From NCBI GenBank assembly GCA_029242325.1, contig JAQWUD010000007.1, forward strand, positions 19,458-83,457: 64,000 nt of DNA, in the 5' to 3' direction. A program made the translations under genes and the position numbers. The notes beneath the pieces were generated by a model. It saw only the letters and a list, made by a program, of their open reading frames with translations, ran no database searches and was not told the DNA's origin. Origin of the DNA: Luminiphilus sp. (GTDB taxonomy: Bacteria > Pseudomonadota > Gammaproteobacteria > Pseudomonadales > Halieaceae). Positions 43,470 to 51,425 of the stretch are shown here, piece after piece; the stretch's first letter is position 1; each line of letters starts with the position of its first letter.

Positions 43470-45830
43470 TCAGAAATCCAGACGGACACGCACGCCCAGG
43501 TTACGACCTGGCAGTGGTACCTGATCCTTTACAAAAGACGCATGGTTACGTGCCGCCTCATCGATCAGATTGCGCGCAAACGCGGTGAGGGTGAGCCGTG
43601 TAGAATCATTGAGCCCGTAAGACCAGGAGGCATCGGCATTCACCAACGTAAAACCATCCGTAGTGGATTCGCCCAATGCGACATTGTTCTGACGCTCCAC
43701 GTCTTTCACCAGCAATTTGGCTGAGAAATCATCGAGCGTGTAGCGCGCAGTGAACATGTTCCTCACAGGCACAATGCGCGGGACATCTCCTCCGCCTCGG
43801 GTAAACTCCGCGTTGACCTCATCACGGCCTAGCGTTAACTCAAGTTGGCCGCGCGGCAATTCAAAACGGGTGCCAATTTCGATCTCATAGCCCGTGAACT
43901 CGGCATCCTGCTGCCAGTACTCTGAGAGAATCAGACCACCATGGTCAAAATGTTCATCATCATGGTGCTCATCATGACCCTCTTCGTGATGTTCACCCTC
44001 ATAATCTTCTTCCATGTGTGCTGCGTGCTCGTCCTCAAGTTCATCGCGCAAATAGATGTAATTGTCGACCCGGTTGTAGTAGATCGAGGCGGATCCAAAC
44101 CACCCGTGCAAATCAAAGTTAAAGGCCAGATCGATATTGTCGGAACGCTCTGTGTCCAGCGCAATGTCGCCCAGCTCATAACGGCTAGCGGCCAAGTGCT
44201 CACCATTCATGAACAACTCGACGGCCGATGGTGTTTTACTGACACTGGCAAGACTTAAGGACAAGGAGGCATGCTGATTCAAGTCACGGCGCAGTGTTGC
44301 AGCGGCACTGAACACTTCATCACTGAATGACGCTGGCTCATAAACCATCTCGCCCTCACCGTGCTCTCCATGATCACCTTCATGGTCACCCTCGTGTTCA
44401 TCTTCGTGTTCATCTTCGTGTTCATCTTCATGATGAATTTCAGCGATCAGACCATCGCGCTCAACATAATCAAAGCGCAGACCCAGATCCAGCGTTGCAA
44501 AACCCAGATCATCAGAGCTGAAGAATCCCAACGTAGTCTCGGTGGAATCTACCGGCGCCATAAAAGCCTCTGCACCAATAATAGATATGTCTTCCTCCGC
44601 GTAATTCAGCACAACTCTTCGGATCCGTTCATCAACGCTAAGGTCCAAAGCGATGGACATCTCAGTCGCCTCATTACTGAAAACAGTGGGGCCTCCTTCA
44701 TGATCGTGCCCCTCCTCTTCTTCGCCGTGCTCTCCCTCAGCGTGCTGCTCAGTAAGTTCGTAATCCGTGTTCTTTACCGCGAATTCGATCGCGTTCAAAA
44801 ACGAAATAGATGTCTTGACGGATCCGCTGAGCGCAAAAATCTCTGATTCGGTTGTAGAGAAAATCCGCTCACCGCTGTGCTCATCGTGATGTTCATCTTC
44901 ATCATGATCTTCATCGTGACCGTCCTCGGCATGCTCACCCTCGTGCTCTTCACCATGCTCGTCATGGGCCGCCTCAGAGTGAAACGGGATGCCGTAAGTA
45001 CTGCTCAGGTCGCTGTATGAGATACCCACATACCCCCAATCACCCGCGGCAGAGAGCCCCAACCGATGGGAACTCGTCGACACATCGGAATTCGCAAGGG
45101 TATCCATCTCACCGTGGCCATCTTCATGCTCACCCTCGTGATCGTCGTCGTGATCTCCCTCAGGCCCCCCGTCATGATGATCTTCATGAGCATCTAACAC
45201 TGCGCCGTCCGGAATTTCATAATTCTCCATCTCGGCGTCCTGATAGCTGTAGGTCAGATTCAGACCCCCAACGTGACCGCGCAAGGAGAAATCTACAGCT
45301 TCGCTGTCGTTAACTGATTGCGCCTCTGCGCCAAGCGATCCGCTGAAGCCCTTCAGGTCGGCAGTGGGAATACTGCTATCGACCACATTGATAATGCCGC
45401 CTATCGAGCCATTGGAATACATGAGTGCCGATGGACCACGAACGATCTCAATCTGTTTGACATCACTCAAGCTGATATCCACCGCGTGATCAGGGCCCAA
45501 AGCCGAGACATCGCGGGTGACCGTGCCATTATTGAGCACCTTGACGCGATTCCCGCTCATCCCCCGGATAATGGGCTGCCCCACTGCACCGCCAAAATCG
45601 GCAGAAGATACACCCAGGAGCGTGTCAACATGCTCACCCAATGACTGAATGCCCGCCTCGGTGACAGCAGCGCCGTCGAGGACATGGATGGGCCTGGTTG
45701 CTGAAGATTCGTTCACGCCGACGAAGGAGGCCGTGACGATCACTTCTTCCAATAATGTTTCTTCGCTCCCGATAGCCAAAGACGGGACCACCGCCATGGC
45801 TATAAGAGTATGGCCTGCTGCGCGCTTCAT
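43470..45830 (-). CDS. TonB-dependent receptor with five His/Asp/Glu-rich loops, probable metal (zinc-type) uptake
   Basis: A 786-residue outer-membrane receptor with a signal peptide, a plug ('IRGMSGNRVKVLNNGTVTRD', 'ALMYSNGSIGGIINVVDSS') and a barrel ending in the C-terminal 'VRVRLDF' (Phe). Five stretches are made almost only of His, Asp, Glu and Gly, at about residues 208-241, 281-322, 356-380, 463-493 and 595-633. Outer-membrane zinc receptors of the ZnuD type have such His/Asp-rich loops for metal capture. The ATG has a strong AGGAGG-like site. A small Cys/His protein gene lies 49 bases upstream. Zinc is the best guess; nickel, copper or cobalt cannot be excluded. Confidence 0.85.
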   Translation of the reverse strand: MKRAAGHTLIAMAVVPSLAIGSEETLLEEVIVTASFVGVNESSATRPIHVLDGAAVTEAGIQSLGEHVDTLLGVSSADFGGAVGQPIIRGMSGNRVKVLNNGTVTRDVSALGPDHAVDISLSDVKQIEIVRGPSALMYSNGSIGGIINVVDSSIPTADLKGFSGSLGAEAQSVNDSEAVDFSLRGHVGGLNLTYSYQDAEMENYEIPDGAVLDAHEDHHDGGPEGDHDDDHEGEHEDGHGEMDTLANSDVSTSSHRLGLSAAGDWGYVGISYSDLSSTYGIPFHSEAAHDEHGEEHEGEHAEDGHDEDHDEDEHHDEHSGERIFSTTESEIFALSGSVKTSISFLNAIEFAVKNTDYELTEQHAEGEHGEEEEGHDHEGGPTVFSNEATEMSIALDLSVDERIRRVVLNYAEEDISIIGAEAFMAPVDSTETTLGFFSSDDLGFATLDLGLRFDYVERDGLIAEIHHEDEHEDEHEDEHEGDHEGDHGEHGEGEMVYEPASFSDEVFSAAATLRRDLNQHASLSLSLASVSKTPSAVELFMNGEHLAASRYELGDIALDTERSDNIDLAFNFDLHGWFGSASIYYNRVDNYIYLRDELEDEHAAHMEEDYEGEHHEEGHDEHHDDEHFDHGGLILSEYWQQDAEFTGYEIEIGTRFELPRGQLELTLGRDEVNAEFTRGGGDVPRIVPVRNMFTARYTLDDFSAKLLVKDVERQNNVALGESTTDGFTLVNADASWSYGLNDSTRLTLTAFARNLIDEAARNHASFVKDQVPLPGRNLGVRVRLDF
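44393..44428. repeat. Three perfect tandem 12-bp repeats inside the receptor gene
   Basis: The unit cgtgttcatctt occurs three times in a row on the plus strand. On the coding strand it encodes repeating His-Glu-Asp-Glu units in the fourth acidic/His-rich block. A 12-base unit keeps the frame, so slippage would lengthen or shorten the metal-binding loop without breaking the gene. Confidence 0.85.
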
Positions 45831-45879
45831 GCTCGCCTCCTGAATAGGTAAGGGTTTAGTGAACTAAAAGAGGATCAGT

Positions 45880-46164
45880 TCAGCTAAGAGGCGGTGCACG
45901 TGCCTGAAAGGGAGTATTGGGAGCGGCGGCGACAAACGAGCGCAGAATCTCAATTTTCGCAGTCGCCAGTGATGGGAACGAGGTGCCATCGGTGGTGACA
46001 ACAGCTACACCGTGCTCAATCGAGCAGTGTTGGCATTCGGCATAAGTTTGCGCCGAGGCAACGCTGAAGTCATGCTCGACGGAGTGCACGAAGTTGCCAG
46101 CGATAAAAAAAATCGCTGCACACAGCACCCACCGGGCACGCTGGACTGTTAACACTAACTGCAT
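45880..46164 (-). CDS. Small exported protein with Cys-x-x-Cys, partner of the metal receptor
   Basis: 94 residues. An N-terminal membrane or signal segment ('WVLCAAIFFIAGNFVHSV') is followed by 'HDFSVASAQTYAECQHCSIEHG', where a C-x-x-C and three His could bind metal. It ends with a Pro-rich tail. It lies 49 bases before the TonB receptor on the same strand, a position in which small DUF2946-like metal proteins are often found. Function is inferred from composition and position only. Confidence 0.7.
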   Translation of the reverse strand: MQLVLTVQRARWVLCAAIFFIAGNFVHSVEHDFSVASAQTYAECQHCSIEHGVAVVTTDGTSFPSLATAKIEILRSFVAAAPNTPFQARAPPLS

Positions 46165-46542
46165 CCCCCCATCGTACCGAAAACTGACCTATCGAGGCAA
46201 ACCCTCAGCAAGAAATGCAATGGCGGCATCACGATGCCTTACGAGACGCCCCATTTCGGCGCGGTTCACCTCAAAATTTCGTCGCTTCTTGAGCATCCAG
46301 ATGGTTGTAATGTTGCGCAAGCCTAGATACGGTTAGGGGGATTGTGTTCTGGTCTCAGCCCGTTATTGCGCGAGGTGTGCGTCGCCTGTGACGAGTGTGT
46401 AAATGAACGGTATGCGACTGATAAAGAATAGATCATTAAGCCCACAGACAAACAACTGAAAGTCCCAGTAGCCGGCAGTAAAACGGCTCGACTGAGTTGT
46501 TCAAATTTACATGTCGAACTGAACAAAGAATCGGACGTGACA
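46165..46542. other. Divergent intergenic region between the metal-receptor pair and the TonB-C/Sia operon
   Basis: About 380 bases that should hold the promoters of both operons. No convincing -35/-10 pair could be picked by eye. A Zur- or Fur-like operator was looked for near 46300-46325 (an AT-rich 'gttgtaatgttgcg' segment) but is too imperfect to call. A 35-codon minus-strand frame (46189-46296) was noted and not accepted. Confidence 0.4.
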
Positions 46543-46941
46543 ATGTACTTATCTAAAATATTTAAAGCTTATCTAACGGGATTTTTTCTCTTTGCATTCA
46601 TGCTGAGCAACCCAGTGCTTGCAGCATCCGTCAAAGGTACCGCGCCCTCTGGCGCAGAACTAACAATCGAAATCAAAAAATTGCCTGCGCTGAAATACCC
46701 CAAAAGAGCGGAACGACTTGGAGTCGAGGGCTACGTAGTAGTGGCATTTGATCTCTCCGAAAAAGGGGACGTTGTTGATCTTCGAGTGGTGGAAGCTGAG
46801 CCCAGGATGGTATTCGACAAATCGGCTATGAAATTTGTGAAAGGGATGAGATTCACAGTGCCCGAAGAGGACGGAGAGCCTGTCATGGCGCGCGACATCC
46901 AATTTAAAGTCGGCTTCCGATTAAAGGATAAATTCAGATAA
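46543..46941 (+). CDS. Stand-alone exported TonB C-terminal-domain protein
   Basis: 132 residues from ATG 46543 (GTG 46537 is also in frame). A signal peptide ('YLTGFFLFAFMLSNPVLAAS') is followed almost directly by one TonB_C domain: 'LPALKYPKRAERLGVEGYVV', 'VVEAEPRMVFDKSAMKFVKG', 'ARDIQFKVGF'. The Pro-rich spacer of normal TonB is missing, so it cannot span the periplasm. The stop overlaps the siaA start (TAATG), so the two are translationally coupled. It may be a periplasmic partner for the sensor part of SiaA. Confidence 0.8.
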   Translation: MYLSKIFKAYLTGFFLFAFMLSNPVLAASVKGTAPSGAELTIEIKKLPALKYPKRAERLGVEGYVVVAFDLSEKGDVVDLRVVEAEPRMVFDKSAMKFVKGMRFTVPEEDGEPVMARDIQFKVGFRLKDKFR

Positions 46942-49196
46942 TGACGATCAAAAGCAAAGTCCTGCTGATTATTCTGCTTGGAATAGGCAGCCTGTTCGCC
47001 GCCAATTTCTTTTCTTCGCAACAGATGAATGTCGCGAACAAACTCTACAGCGCAGAGGAAAGCATCACTGCTCATACTTCTGCCTGGTTCAGCAATATGG
47101 ACACCCAGTTTGTAAGCAATCTGCTTACATTCGATCCATTGGATGGCTCTGAAAGCAACTCGAGTTACTGGGATCCGGATGTTGATGCCTTCACTGGATC
47201 AGACGACCCCAATCCGCTCTACGTAGCCATTGCAGATAAGGATGTGGAATCCGCGGCGGCGCTATTTGAGCAGATCTTCGCCAACGCGATCATGGAAGAG
47301 CAGATTACGTTCGCCATTGCCTATGACAAGCGGGGCTTGCAACTGTATTGCGAATCCAGCCTTTATCTTGTTGGTGTTGATCCCTGTGAGGAGTCAGCTC
47401 AACCCGATTACTTCCTCAAGTTCGGTTCCTTCATCAGCTCCCTCGAGAATGGCTCTATCAGACGAGTCACACAAATCAACGACCTGACTGGCGACATGCC
47501 AGTATCGATTAATGACACCCTGGCCTTCCCCCTCGCCAATGAAGCAGAGGAAATTATTGCCATGGTCGTGGTAGGTCGCAATGTGATCGACAGCCTGGAG
47601 CAGTTTTCCGAGAATTTTGAAATCGAAACCGCGATTGCGCTGGGAGAAAAAGCGCTTACTGTTCACGATTACTATGACGAGGAGCGGCCCGAGGAACTGA
47701 GCGCGCTGATTGGTAGCGGGCTGGCTTATTCCAGAGATGAAGGCACGTTCTCCTACAGTTTTATTGCCGAGGAATACGGCAACCGAATCTCGTCTATCCC
47801 CTTCAGCAAGGAGATCAGAGCCAGCGACCTGAGAATACTGATTTTTGATGATCAGGCAGAACTTCTCACGGCTTTGAAAGAAGCCGAAACCGCCGCCTTC
47901 ATCATATTTGTTGTAGTAGCCCTGGTTATCCTGGGTCTGGTCTTTCTTGTCACAACGTCCTCCTTTAACCGCATTCTGGATGCCATCCACCTGCTGGAGA
48001 AAATGGGAGAAGGAGACCTATCAGTGGAGCCTGCTCACGCAATCGGCGCTTTTTCATCGAAAAACGACGAAGTCAGCCGCCTACAAAGCACCATCGATGA
48101 TTACAGGAACCATCGCCTTGATGCTGAAGAGCACCGCAAAGAGCGCGCTCGACGCCGCGACGAGCGCGACCGGATCATGTTCGACAAAATGTCTGCCCTG
48201 GCCGATCAGCTGGAGGGGGAGGCTCGATCGATGTTAAAGCAGGAAATTAACGAAATGCAGAGCTCCGTGTCCTCGGGCAGTGACGAGGAAAAAGAGCGGG
48301 CATCGATCGAGATTATGTCTCGCGCCTTCTCGAAGATGTCAGATGAAGTGTCCACGTTGATCGACGCCAGAACACACGAGCTGGTGGTGGCCAAGGATGA
48401 GATCAACAGCTCTATCCGTTACGCGGCGAAACTGCAAAACGCGCTACTCCCCAAAACGATGCCTGGCGACCTCGATATCAGAGTCGAATGGCGCCCCCGG
48501 GACATGGTTGGGGGCGACATTTACTTCATCAAGGATCTGCCAGATCGGGTATATATCGCTGTGGTGGACTGCACTGGCCACGGCGTTCCGGGCGCCTTCC
48601 TCTCCATCATTGCGCGGAGTCACCTCGATAAAGCCATTGATCTGGATCACTACCAAAGTGCGGGCGCTTACCTGTCGGCAGTCAATGAACTGCTGAAGGA
48701 AACGCTCTCCCGTTCGGACCAGAAAAATACCAGTGAGGAAGGCTTTGATGGTGGTGTGTGCATCTACTATCGAAAAGAACATAAGCTCGAGTTCGCCGGC
48801 GCCAAGTCCTCCATATTTAACGTCAGTGGCGTTGATGCGACTGAAACAAGTGGAGATCGCAAATCCGTTGGCTCAACGAGAATGGCGGCAGATTTCGTCT
48901 ACACGACTCATGAGATTAACTCCCCAAAGGGCGCTTTTGTGATGCTCACCGACGGCATTACCGACGTCATGAGCCCCGCAGAGAAGCCTATTGCGTTTGG
49001 AAGGCGGCGAGTGCTTAAAATCCTGCGCGACGCAACGGACAAAACTCCGGAAAATATTGTCAACAATATTATGAGCAGTGTGAACCTGTATCGTGGAGGC
49101 GCTCCGTTCCGGGACGATCTGACATTGCTTGCGTTCTCATTAATTGAGGAAGACAGAGAAAATAGGACAGCTGAAGTAGTTGGAGAAGACCCATGA
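46941..49196 (+). CDS. siaA: Membrane-bound PP2C/SpoIIE-type phosphatase with HAMP domain (SiaA-like)
   Basis: A 751-residue sensor phosphatase. Helix 1 (about residues 6-24) and helix 2 (about 318-340) enclose a periplasmic sensor of about 290 residues, which contains two Cys ('LQLYCESSLYLVGVDPCEES'). A HAMP domain and a coiled coil with many Arg/Glu ('KERARRRDERDR') follow, and the last 250 residues are a PP2C/SpoIIE phosphatase ('RPRDMVGGDIYFI', 'VVDCTGHGVPGAFLSII', 'FVMLTDGITDV', 'RDDLTLLAFS'). SiaA of Pseudomonas dephosphorylates SiaC. Its ATG overlaps the TonB-C stop, and its stop overlaps the siaC start (ATGA). The sensor ligand is unknown. Confidence 0.85.
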   Translation: MTIKSKVLLIILLGIGSLFAANFFSSQQMNVANKLYSAEESITAHTSAWFSNMDTQFVSNLLTFDPLDGSESNSSYWDPDVDAFTGSDDPNPLYVAIADKDVESAAALFEQIFANAIMEEQITFAIAYDKRGLQLYCESSLYLVGVDPCEESAQPDYFLKFGSFISSLENGSIRRVTQINDLTGDMPVSINDTLAFPLANEAEEIIAMVVVGRNVIDSLEQFSENFEIETAIALGEKALTVHDYYDEERPEELSALIGSGLAYSRDEGTFSYSFIAEEYGNRISSIPFSKEIRASDLRILIFDDQAELLTALKEAETAAFIIFVVVALVILGLVFLVTTSSFNRILDAIHLLEKMGEGDLSVEPAHAIGAFSSKNDEVSRLQSTIDDYRNHRLDAEEHRKERARRRDERDRIMFDKMSALADQLEGEARSMLKQEINEMQSSVSSGSDEEKERASIEIMSRAFSKMSDEVSTLIDARTHELVVAKDEINSSIRYAAKLQNALLPKTMPGDLDIRVEWRPRDMVGGDIYFIKDLPDRVYIAVVDCTGHGVPGAFLSIIARSHLDKAIDLDHYQSAGAYLSAVNELLKETLSRSDQKNTSEEGFDGGVCIYYRKEHKLEFAGAKSSIFNVSGVDATETSGDRKSVGSTRMAADFVYTTHEINSPKGAFVMLTDGITDVMSPAEKPIAFGRRRVLKILRDATDKTPENIVNNIMSSVNLYRGGAPFRDDLTLLAFSLIEEDRENRTAEVVGEDP

Positions 49197-49567
49197 ATTT
49201 TGAAGCCGGTCAGCGCACGCCGCTGGTACAACTCACACCAACATCCTGTTTGATACGTGGTGAGTGCTATCCCGAGAACATATCAGAGTGGTCGGAACCG
49301 GTACTGACCGCCCTGGAAGAGTGCCTTGGTAATGACGAGAGCGAGTTCAAAGTAGACATCGAGCTCTATTATTTCAACAGCTCTTCAGCCAAGTTTCTTT
49401 TCGATTTCTTCGAGTTTTTAGAAGAGAGCGCTGAAGGCGGCAAGACCATTACAGTAAACTGGCGCTATCGTGCAGAGGACGACACCATGCAGGAGGCTGG
49501 CGAGGACTTCGAGGAGGATATGTCGGCCTGTACCTACAACATGGTTGTAGCGGAAGAAGCTGAATAG
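49193..49567 (+). CDS. siaC: SiaC-like DUF1987 signalling protein
   Basis: 124 residues matching the DUF1987 family: 'LTPTSCLIRGECYPENI', 'IELYYFNSSSAKFLFDFFEF', 'TVNWRYRAEDDTMQEAGEDF'. In Pseudomonas, SiaC is phosphorylated by SiaB on a Thr in the 'Asn-Thr-Ser-Ser' turn, dephosphorylated by SiaA, and in the free form activates the diguanylate cyclase SiaD. Here the same turn reads Asn62-Ser63-Ser64-Ser65, so Ser63 is the probable phosphosite. The start is coupled to siaA by ATGA, and siaB follows after 37 bases. Confidence 0.87.
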   Translation: MNFEAGQRTPLVQLTPTSCLIRGECYPENISEWSEPVLTALEECLGNDESEFKVDIELYYFNSSSAKFLFDFFEFLEESAEGGKTITVNWRYRAEDDTMQEAGEDFEEDMSACTYNMVVAEEAE

Positions 49568-49604
49568 TCATTCTGGCGAAATCAAACGGTTCGAGGGGCA
49601 AAAA

Positions 49605-50150
49605 ATGGGAAAAACGCTCAAAAGCACAGATACGGTCGAGCTGCATACCTTTATGCAGGACAGGAAAACCTTATTCTGTTACTCCGGCCCTCTAACAGAA
49701 GATCTGCTAACTACTATTTCCAATCCTGTTCGACATCAGCTTTCTGATAAAGAAACAGAAGAGATCGTGGCCACGCGCGTTTTTGGCGTGTTCATTGAGC
49801 AAGCCCAAAACATCATTCGCTACTCTCACCACAAGACTAAAGCAACGGGTGACAGCATTGGTACGATTGCGATCAGCCTCGCAGACGATGGCTTCCTAAT
49901 CGAAGCGGTAAATGTTGTAGACCCCTCTAAAAAAGATGTACTCGAAGCGACGCTGGTTGATCTCAGCCTCAAGGATCAGAAGGAATTGAGAGGGCTATAC
50001 AAGCAAAGACTCAGGGACGGTCCTCCCGAGGATTCCCGCGGTGCGGGACTCGGTTTTATCGAGATGGCTCGGCGGGTGAAAAAATTCGAATTTGACTTTG
50101 TCGAATCTGAAGAAGGTGCCCTGTTTGTCTATCGAGGCTGGGTGCAATAA
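49605..50150 (+). CDS. siaB: SiaB-like protein kinase (GHKL-type)
   Basis: 181 residues. An N-box-like helix 'GVFIEQAQNIIRYSHHKT' and a G-box-like 'DSRGAGLGFIEMARRV' mark a GHKL ATP-binding fold like that of SiaB/anti-sigma kinases. SiaB phosphorylates SiaC and so shuts down the cyclase partner. The ATG follows GAGGGG. In Pseudomonas the order is siaA-B-C-D, here A-C-B. The gene is convergent with the class III cyclase, whose stop is four bases away. Confidence 0.85.
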   Translation: MGKTLKSTDTVELHTFMQDRKTLFCYSGPLTEDLLTTISNPVRHQLSDKETEEIVATRVFGVFIEQAQNIIRYSHHKTKATGDSIGTIAISLADDGFLIEAVNVVDPSKKDVLEATLVDLSLKDQKELRGLYKQRLRDGPPEDSRGAGLGFIEMARRVKKFEFDFVESEEGALFVYRGWVQ

Positions 50151-50154
50151 GTAC

Positions 50155-51183
50155 CTACGCGCTACTAGATCCCGGATCCCCTTTATATTGCTCCAAGTCC
50201 TTCAGCGCCTGCTGCAGGCTAGATTTTGTTACTGCAATATCATCTGCCGATAGCCGATCAAGCACCAGAGACAGGTTTCGCTTGCCCAAGTTCACCGATA
50301 TGGTCTGCGAATCTATCGTCCCCAGCACTTTTCGCGCTTTGAACTCCCCGATGCCTTTGAGGTGTATGGGCTCCAACTCAATTGCCTCTATCGATTCTTT
50401 AACGAGGTTATAGGTATCCTCGGATATAAAAATCGACCCGTGATCCGCCGCGGTTTCCAATCGTGAAGCGCGATTCACCGCAGAGCCAATGGCCGTGTAA
50501 TCAAGCCTCGATTCGCTGCCGAAATTTCCCACTGTCGCGAAGCCAGTATCGATACCGATCCGCATCTGCAGCGGCTCCTTCATACCGTAGTTGACCCACT
50601 GATCCGATAAATTATCGAGCTCTTTGAGCATATCGAGGCCCATCTTGACGCAGCTGGTCGCGTCTTCCTTCAACCCTTTGGTCTCCGGGTCGCCGAAAAA
50701 AAGCATAACGCCGTCACCAATATATTTATCGATAGTCGCGCCGTAATCGAGAGCGATGGTGGTCATGGTTTCTAGGTACAGGTTCAGCAGGTTAGTGACA
50801 TCCTCAGACTCCATGCTTTCAACAAAATTGGTGAAGCCGCACAGATCAGAGAAAAACACGGTGAGCTTCTTGCGTCGCGTAACCCGCGTGCCTGCTCTGG
50901 ACCCGGAAAAGATTGAGTTATACAACTGCGGAGAGAGAAATTTAGACAACTGGGAAGACATCCCTTCAAGTTGGGTGTTGGTCTCCTGAGCTTCCTGCTT
51001 TAGTTCATTGAGCCTTTGCTCGTTCTTATCACTCAGCTTGATGATTCTTTTTGTCGTCCGTAACAGCTTGCCATACTGGTTTACCAACGCAGAGTAGTCC
51101 TCGGGAGAGGAGGCCCCCTCGTCCATCATTTCCTTCGCAGCTGCCAGTATCTTGGCTTCCTGCCCAAAAATATCTTTTTCCAT
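50155..51183 (-). CDS. Class III adenylate cyclase with N-terminal coiled coil
   Basis: 342 residues from ATG 51183 (GGAGGGG upstream; a TTG at 51201 is in frame). Residues 40-80 form a coiled coil ('IIKLSDKNEQRLNELKQEAQ'), then 'SQLSKFLSPQLYNSIFSG', then the cyclase domain from about 107. All class III residues are present: metal Asp113 ('FFSDLCGF') and Asp157 ('KYIGDGVM'), purine-binding Lys153 and Asp228 ('RLDYTAIG'), and catalytic Asn237 and Arg241. The Lys/Asp pair predicts cAMP rather than cGMP. There is no membrane helix. It converges on siaB with a four-base gap and may take the place of SiaD as the SiaC target. Confidence 0.88.
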   Translation of the reverse strand: MEKDIFGQEAKILAAAKEMMDEGASSPEDYSALVNQYGKLLRTTKRIIKLSDKNEQRLNELKQEAQETNTQLEGMSSQLSKFLSPQLYNSIFSGSRAGTRVTRRKKLTVFFSDLCGFTNFVESMESEDVTNLLNLYLETMTTIALDYGATIDKYIGDGVMLFFGDPETKGLKEDATSCVKMGLDMLKELDNLSDQWVNYGMKEPLQMRIGIDTGFATVGNFGSESRLDYTAIGSAVNRASRLETAADHGSIFISEDTYNLVKESIEAIELEPIHLKGIGEFKARKVLGTIDSQTISVNLGKRNLSLVLDRLSADDIAVTKSSLQQALKDLEQYKGDPGSSSA

Positions 51184-51425
51184 CTGAGCCAGCCCCTCCA
51201 ATTTTTTGTTTGGACATTCCGGTCGACCGCCCCGGATACCTTGTATTGACCAGGAAAGATCATGCTTTTAAGTTGTCTCACCGCTTTTACTCACGAGCCA
51301 AGGGGAAACAAGCACATCTCTCTTACTGTCATCACACTTGCTGTGCAGTCGACGGCGTTCTAGCGGATCTTGCCTCACTTGCCGGCATACAACAACGCTC
51401 GAAAAATGACAGCGCGAGAAAAGGG

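Noticed and set aside
44393..44428. Tandem 12-bp units as the start of a CRISPR or satellite array
   Set aside because: They are inside a coding frame, directly adjacent without spacers, and encode the His-Glu-Asp loop.
46189..46296. 35-codon minus-strand frame between the metal pair and the Sia operon
   Set aside because: It lacks a ribosome-binding site and has no recognised homologue.
46290..46330. Possible Zur or Fur operator before the metal-receptor pair
   Set aside because: The AT-rich segment has no clean inverted repeat by eye; a matrix search would be needed to call it.
47394..47990. Minus-strand ORF (198 codons) opposite siaA
   Set aside because: It is antisense to the SiaA sensor and membrane helix region, with no domain of its own.
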